Source of the DNA: Paenibacillus radicis (ex Gao et al. 2016)
GTDB lineage: Bacteria; Bacillota; Bacilli; Paenibacillales; Paenibacillaceae
NCBI RefSeq assembly: GCF_014641555.1
Contig: NZ_BMHY01000004.1
Location: 434,001-498,000, forward strand
Reading direction: 5' to 3'
Length of the DNA: 64,000 bases
This document shows positions 60,706 to 64,000 of this stretch, piece after piece; positions within the stretch are counted from its first letter, which is position 1, and each line of letters begins with the position of its first letter. The notes beneath the pieces were generated by a model. It was not told the DNA's origin. It saw nothing but the letters and a program-made list of their open reading frames with translations, and did not search any database. Both the position numbers and the translations under genes were made by a program.

Positions 60706-61003
60706 TAATCAAGCGTTATTCGAATAGCATTGACAGGCAATGACGGAGAGAGTAAGCAAGGTTACATTCCTGACAGGGACGGTGCGCCACCGATTGAGAG
60801 CCGCCGAGCGAATGTCCTGGCCGAAGTTCACTCCCGAGCCGGAACTTGAAGGCAAGTCCATTGCGGCTTGCAGTAGAGCTCCCCGTATTCTCTGCGTTAA
60901 AGAGATTAAAGTGAGATCGCGCGCCGCCTTAGAGCTCAAGGCTAGCCGGTCTAATTAGGGTGGTACCACGGCTTCTCGTCCCTTGCGGAGAGGAGCCTTT
61001 TTT
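60706..61003 (+). ncRNA. T-box riboswitch, probably Phe-specific, controlling DAHP synthase
   Basis: The T-box AGGGTGGTACCACGG is exact at 60957-60971, followed by the terminator stem GGCTTCTCGTCC / GGAGAGGAGCC and TTTTTT. Stem I begins near GGAGAGAGTAAG (AGTA loop). The specifier is best read as TTC (Phe) at 60827-60829 in GAAG-TTC-ACTCCCGAG, six bases before GAG as in other T-boxes; the neighbouring GTT (Val) fits less well. Uncharged tRNA-Phe would favour the antiterminator and let the DAHP synthase gene be read. Confidence 0.85.
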
Positions 61004-61043
61004 GCGTCCAATTTTACACAAAACAATAAGGAGTTGTTCAGAC

Positions 61044-61883
61044 ATGAGCTACAACCATCTACTCGTCAGCCGTGGCAAACAAGCGGAAAATACATCGATT
61101 CACCTCGGGTCTACCATCATTGGGGGCGGACAACCGGCGATGATCGCCGGCCCTTGCTCCGTGGAAAGCTACGAGCAGCTTCGTTCTGTCGCATCACTGT
61201 TGAAAAAAACAAGCGTTAACGTCCTTCGCGGCGGTGCCTTCAAGCCAAGAACCTCCCCTTACGATTTCCAGGGCCTCGGCCTTGACGGGCTGAAGCTGCT
61301 GAAAGAGGTTGCCGATGAGTTTGACTTAATTACCATTAGCGAAATCGTCGATCCTAGACATTTGGAGCTGGCTGGCGATTATATCGACGTTATTCAGATC
61401 GGCGCTAGAAACATGCATAACTTCGAGCTGTTGAAAGAAGCCGGACGATTGTCCACGCCGATTCTGCTCAAGCGCGGGTTGTCGGCTACGCTGGATGAAT
61501 TTCTGCATGCTGCGGAATATATTTTGTACGGCGGAAACAAAAACGTCATGCTTATCGAAAGAGGTATCCGCACCTACGAACGGGCGACGCGCAATACACT
61601 CGATATTTCGGCGGTTCCATTGCTCAAGCTGGAGACTCATTTGTCGGTATTGGTCGATGTGACCCATTCTACCGGCCGCAAAGAAATTATGGCGCCTTGC
61701 GCCAAAGCTGCTCTTGCAGCAGGCGCTGACGGCGTTATGGTCGAGGTGCATCCGAATCCGGCTGCCGCTCTCTCCGATTCCGCCCAACAGCTGGACTTCG
61801 AGCAGTTCGAAGCTTTCTACAATGAAGTCAAGCGTTCCGGACTGTTGTCCCCAGCAGCTTCAGCCGGGATTACAATTTCTTAA
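61044..61883 (+). CDS. aroF: DAHP synthase (3-deoxy-7-phosphoheptulonate synthase), KDO8P-synthase-like class
   Basis: 279 residues from the ATG at 61044 (AAGGAG ten bases upstream); the frame is open further upstream inside the T-box. Active-site blocks are [65 protein letters not shown] and [17 protein letters not shown] (metal ligands). It joins erythrose 4-phosphate and PEP, the first step of the shikimate pathway. It is the type I-beta (AroF) class without chorismate-mutase or ACT domain, so feedback control at the protein is not expected; the T-box upstream replaces it. It overlaps the converging glucosaminidase gene by 14 bp. Confidence 0.95.
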   Translation: MSYNHLLVSRGKQAENTSIHLGSTIIGGGQPAMIAGPCSVESYEQLRSVASLLKKTSVNVLRGGAFKPRTSPYDFQGLGLDGLKLLKEVADEFDLITISEIVDPRHLELAGDYIDVIQIGARNMHNFELLKEAGRLSTPILLKRGLSATLDEFLHAAEYILYGGNKNVMLIERGIRTYERATRNTLDISAVPLLKLETHLSVLVDVTHSTGRKEIMAPCAKAALAAGADGVMVEVHPNPAAALSDSAQQLDFEQFEAFYNEVKRSGLLSPAASAGITIS

Positions 61884-63045
61884 AGTCGCTTTTCATAATC
61901 TTGAGCACCAGATTGGGCCATTCCGGGTTTGCGGGACAATATTTGCGGGCGATCTTCTCAACGGTCGTATAGCCTTTGTTCACATAGTTTTTGGACAGCA
62001 GCTGCCCGAACTTCAGTACGCTGTCACCCTTTGTCTCAAAGGTGAATGCCCGGTTATGGGGATTGCTGCCGGTAGCGTTTAAGCCGAATAAATTATTTTT
62101 ATTTTTCGCCAGCTTGCTTTTGCCATTGCCGCTCTCAAGCTTCATGACAGCGATAGTGAAATAGGCATTAATGCCGTATTCCTCTTCGATTTTTAGTATC
62201 GCTTGCTCCAGATTCTGCCCGGCCAGCGCCGTATTATCGAGAATCTCGGCAATATGCGATTCAGACAGACCGGAATCGGCACCGACAATAGAAGATGGCT
62301 TGATTGGTTCCGTTTCCTTCTCCTCCGGAAGCGGCTGCGGAATCGCAATCCGTAACGTATCCTCATTGCGCAGGAAGGCTTGTTCGATTACTCGCTGCCG
62401 CTGTTCCGGAGTTTCCGTCGCTAAGATTGCCTGCTGGAGCTCTTTGACATAGCGGCCATGCACGAAGCCTCCGTCTTTGAGGGCGACCCAGCCGTTATCA
62501 AGCGGACGATCGATAACAAGCTTTGTTCCCTGCTTGACGACCTGAACGATGTCCGAATCGGCATTGGACTCTGAGCGGATGTTCAAGTAATGCGCAGTCA
62601 CTTCATAGACGGGATCAAGCGGCAGCGGGGCAATGACAGGCACGCTGTTTGCTGCCTCGTCGTCTGGCAGGTTGCTTGAAGCCTCGTTGTTGGCAGGAAG
62701 GTCGCTTAAAGCACCATTGCCAGCCCCATCTGGTGCCTCCGCAGGCAAATCATTGGTATCTTGCGCTTTAGTTGAAGCTGACGAAGCGATTTCATCAGAA
62801 CTACTTGCTATATGTACAGACGGTCTTTTCTCCTGCTGGGGCGCTGAGAATGTGAAGTTGTCAATCGATGATTCCAATTGGAGCGGGGACAGCCATTCCT
62901 GATCCAGGAAAGCTGCTAATGAAACCTCTTGCGGCTGACCAGCCGCCGACTTGCTATATGGATCCGGAAATTGCATACCTAAAGTCGTGAGTAAGGCTGC
63001 ACAAAGCACATAAACGAACCATTGCAGATTCCGTTTTTTACGCAT
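61870..63045 (-). CDS. Exported SH3b-glucosaminidase (peptidoglycan hydrolase)
   Basis: 391 residues from the ATG at 63045 (GGGAGAGGTACGAAT upstream). An N-terminal membrane segment (residues about 7-24) acts as signal anchor. A low-complexity Ala/Asp/Ser linker is followed by an SH3b domain ([36 protein letters not shown]), and the C-terminal 130 residues are a GH73-type glucosaminidase ([21 protein letters not shown], with the catalytic Glu in KLES). It cuts the N-acetylglucosamine side of the wall sugar chain. The 3' end overlaps aroF, so the two genes converge without a terminator between them. Confidence 0.9.
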   Translation of the reverse strand: MRKKRNLQWFVYVLCAALLTTLGMQFPDPYSKSAAGQPQEVSLAAFLDQEWLSPLQLESSIDNFTFSAPQQEKRPSVHIASSSDEIASSASTKAQDTNDLPAEAPDGAGNGALSDLPANNEASSNLPDDEAANSVPVIAPLPLDPVYEVTAHYLNIRSESNADSDIVQVVKQGTKLVIDRPLDNGWVALKDGGFVHGRYVKELQQAILATETPEQRQRVIEQAFLRNEDTLRIAIPQPLPEEKETEPIKPSSIVGADSGLSESHIAEILDNTALAGQNLEQAILKIEEEYGINAYFTIAVMKLESGNGKSKLAKNKNNLFGLNATGSNPHNRAFTFETKGDSVLKFGQLLSKNYVNKGYTTVEKIARKYCPANPEWPNLVLKIMKSDFKKL

Positions 63046-63114
63046 ATTCGTACCTCTCCCTTCATCACCTTGCGATATAGGATAGATTGTACACACGCGA
63101 TATTGCGAAGCATG

Positions 63115-63306
63115 TCAAACGTTCTGATGCTGCAATTGGTACATTTGTCGATAAACAAGCTGTTTTATAGCCGATATTGACTCTTTTCCGCAGCAGAGGA
63201 TCTTCGTCTTGCCGGAACCTAGCAGATGCTGATAGATTGGATACAGGAAGCTCTTACCCTGCCTGCGCTTGCCGCTCCTTTCTATCAGATTGAAATCTTT
63301 CAACAA
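63115..63306 (-). CDS. Short open frame of uncertain coding status
   Basis: 63 residues from TTG, basic and aromatic (LIERSGKRRQGKSFLYPIYQ). The frame continues open upstream to the stop of the gene at 63421, through the hairpin at 63378-63408. There is no clear ribosome site and no recognised family. It could be a small regulator or a non-coding interval. Confidence 0.25.
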   Translation of the reverse strand: MLKDFNLIERSGKRRQGKSFLYPIYQHLLGSGKTKILCCGKESISAIKQLVYRQMYQLQHQNV

Positions 63307-63377
63307 AAAGCGCAGATGGCGAATATTAAAATTATTAGAAAAACTGCGGCTAACTGTCTCATAACGGCTTAAATAGT

Positions 63378-63408
63378 AAAGGAGCAGAGGAAAATCCTCT
63401 GCTCCTTT
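63378..63408. terminator. Hairpin between the large extracellular protein gene and the short frame
   Basis: AAAGGAGCAGAGGA-aaa-TCCTCTGCTCCTTT, perfect 14-base stem. The T-run is better on the plus strand (TTTTAATTG) than on the minus strand. It closes the gene to its right. Confidence 0.7.
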
Positions 63409-63420
63409 TAATTGTAAGGA

Positions 63421-64000
63421 TTAGTTAGCTGTGAATGAAACTCCGCTTGCTGTAGCCCAGCTGCCGACAGGAGTTACTTCATACGATAGGCCGGCAGCCA
63501 GCTTGCCGCCGTTCTGAATCTCAAATATGCCAATGGCGCCTTTGCGCGACTGCACTTTGTATTGAGCGGTTAAAGTTGTTCCATCTGAGCCTTTTAATTG
63601 GATGGAACGGTAAGCGAACAATTCATCCATCGGATCGGCCTTGAGCGTAACGTTCAAAGTCGCGGAATCAGCCTGCGATACGGAATCAATTACAAGCGGT
63701 TCGATTGTTCCCGCTACAAAACTGTCATTGGCGAGTGTGAACCAATCCGACGAAACGGAGTATTTCATGCCAGGCTGCAGCGTCTTTCCTGCTGGAAGCC
63801 TGAATTTTGGTTCTTGCTTGCCGTCCGTCGATTGTGTGAAGCCGACATAATTGACCGTCATCGGCTCCCCGCCTTCAGGCGTTAACACGGCTTGCCGTGA
63901 AGCCAATGAAGAAATGATTTGCATCGGTTTGCCATCCAGCGTATTGTTCTCGCCCATTACCACCGCATTGGCACCGCGTCCGCCTGCATAAGCAGAGATC
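63421..64000 (-). CDS. C-terminal part of a large extracellular-type beta-sandwich protein
   Basis: At least 193 residues read in frame from the window edge; the start codon is outside. The sequence is beta-rich with Ser/Thr/Gly: AYAGGRGANAVVMGENN, LTPEGGEPMTVNYVGFTQ, IQLKGSDGTTLTAQYKVQS and a final VSFTAN. Such strands and the absence of Cys suggest repeated Ig-like/Big-type modules or an S-layer-associated protein. No catalytic motif is visible in this part. Its full architecture cannot be judged here. Confidence 0.6.
   Translation of the reverse strand, partial: ISAYAGGRGANAVVMGENNTLDGKPMQIISSLASRQAVLTPEGGEPMTVNYVGFTQSTDGKQEPKFRLPAGKTLQPGMKYSVSSDWFTLANDSFVAGTIEPLVIDSVSQADSATLNVTLKADPMDELFAYRSIQLKGSDGTTLTAQYKVQSRKGAIGIFEIQNGGKLAAGLSYEVTPVGSWATASGVSFTAN

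Noticed and set aside
1..64000. tRNA, rRNA, phage or insertion-sequence genes
   Set aside because: No tRNA-like cloverleaf, rRNA stretch, integrase or transposase frame or terminal inverted repeats could be found; the only mobile-looking trace is the truncated MFS gene near 5.1-5.7 kb.

Overview
The window looks like chromosome of an endospore-forming Bacillota of the Paenibacillus type. The support is a gerA-type germinant receptor operon behind a consensus sigma-G promoter, an mmg-like mother-cell acyl-CoA/methylcitrate cluster, a LysM protein behind a sigma-K-like promoter, GpsB, a YfmM-type ABC-F protein, a YeeI-type YebC protein and a T-box in front of DAHP synthase. Most genes lie on the minus strand. 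There is no rRNA, tRNA, intact insertion sequence, prophage or CRISPR array.

Layout. 0-0.4 kb: 3' end of a metal P-type ATPase. 0.6-4.8 kb: an AT-rich plus-strand cassette of a GntR regulator, an MTAP-family nucleoside phosphorylase, an MFS transporter and an inositol-monophosphatase-family phosphatase. 5-7.5 kb: a GC-rich MFS gene remnant, a small membrane protein, a lipoprotein and an AhpD-like protein. 7.6-11.9 kb: gerA-gerC-gerB plus a single-span membrane protein too small for routine gene calling. 11.9-21.3 kb: one long minus-strand operon (LacI regulator, ribokinase, complete ribose-type ABC importer, AllA-like cupin, M20 amidohydrolase, amidotransferase-fold protein) with paired LacI-type operators. 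21.8-31.8 kb: TetR/MFS pair, F420/NADP reductase-like protein, alpha/beta hydrolase, second MFS, DUF2277, YebC, MntH and ABC-F. 31.9-35.1 kb: a five-gene cassette built around a glutathionylspermidine-synthase-like ATP-grasp enzyme and a DUF350 membrane protein. 35.2-40.1 kb: lone ModA, squalene-synthase-like protein with an apparent AUU start, FAD/Rieske oxidoreductase, spore-type LysM protein and NUDIX hydrolase. 40.1-41.2 kb: a gene-free stretch with several short repeat families. 41.2-49.1 kb: the seven-gene mmg/prp operon (acyl-CoA dehydrogenase, thiolase, hydroxyacyl-CoA dehydrogenase, acyl-CoA dehydrogenase, PrpB, PrpC, PrpD). 49.2-64 kb: TerB-like and secreted proteins, a SNF2 helicase with a SWIM finger, an atypical SDR, an ECF sigma factor, a ClpP paralogue, GpsB, an EamA transporter behind an apparent attenuator leader, T-box-controlled DAHP synthase, an SH3b-glucosaminidase and the 3' end of a large extracellular-type protein.

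The systems most worth following up are the nucleoside-phosphorylase/phosphatase/transporter cassette, the ribose-type operon carrying three amide-chemistry genes, the ATP-grasp/DUF350 cassette and the unidentified structured leader before the EamA gene. All functions are read from sequence patterns and general family knowledge; no database search was possible. Promoters and operators are motif matches, not mapped sites.
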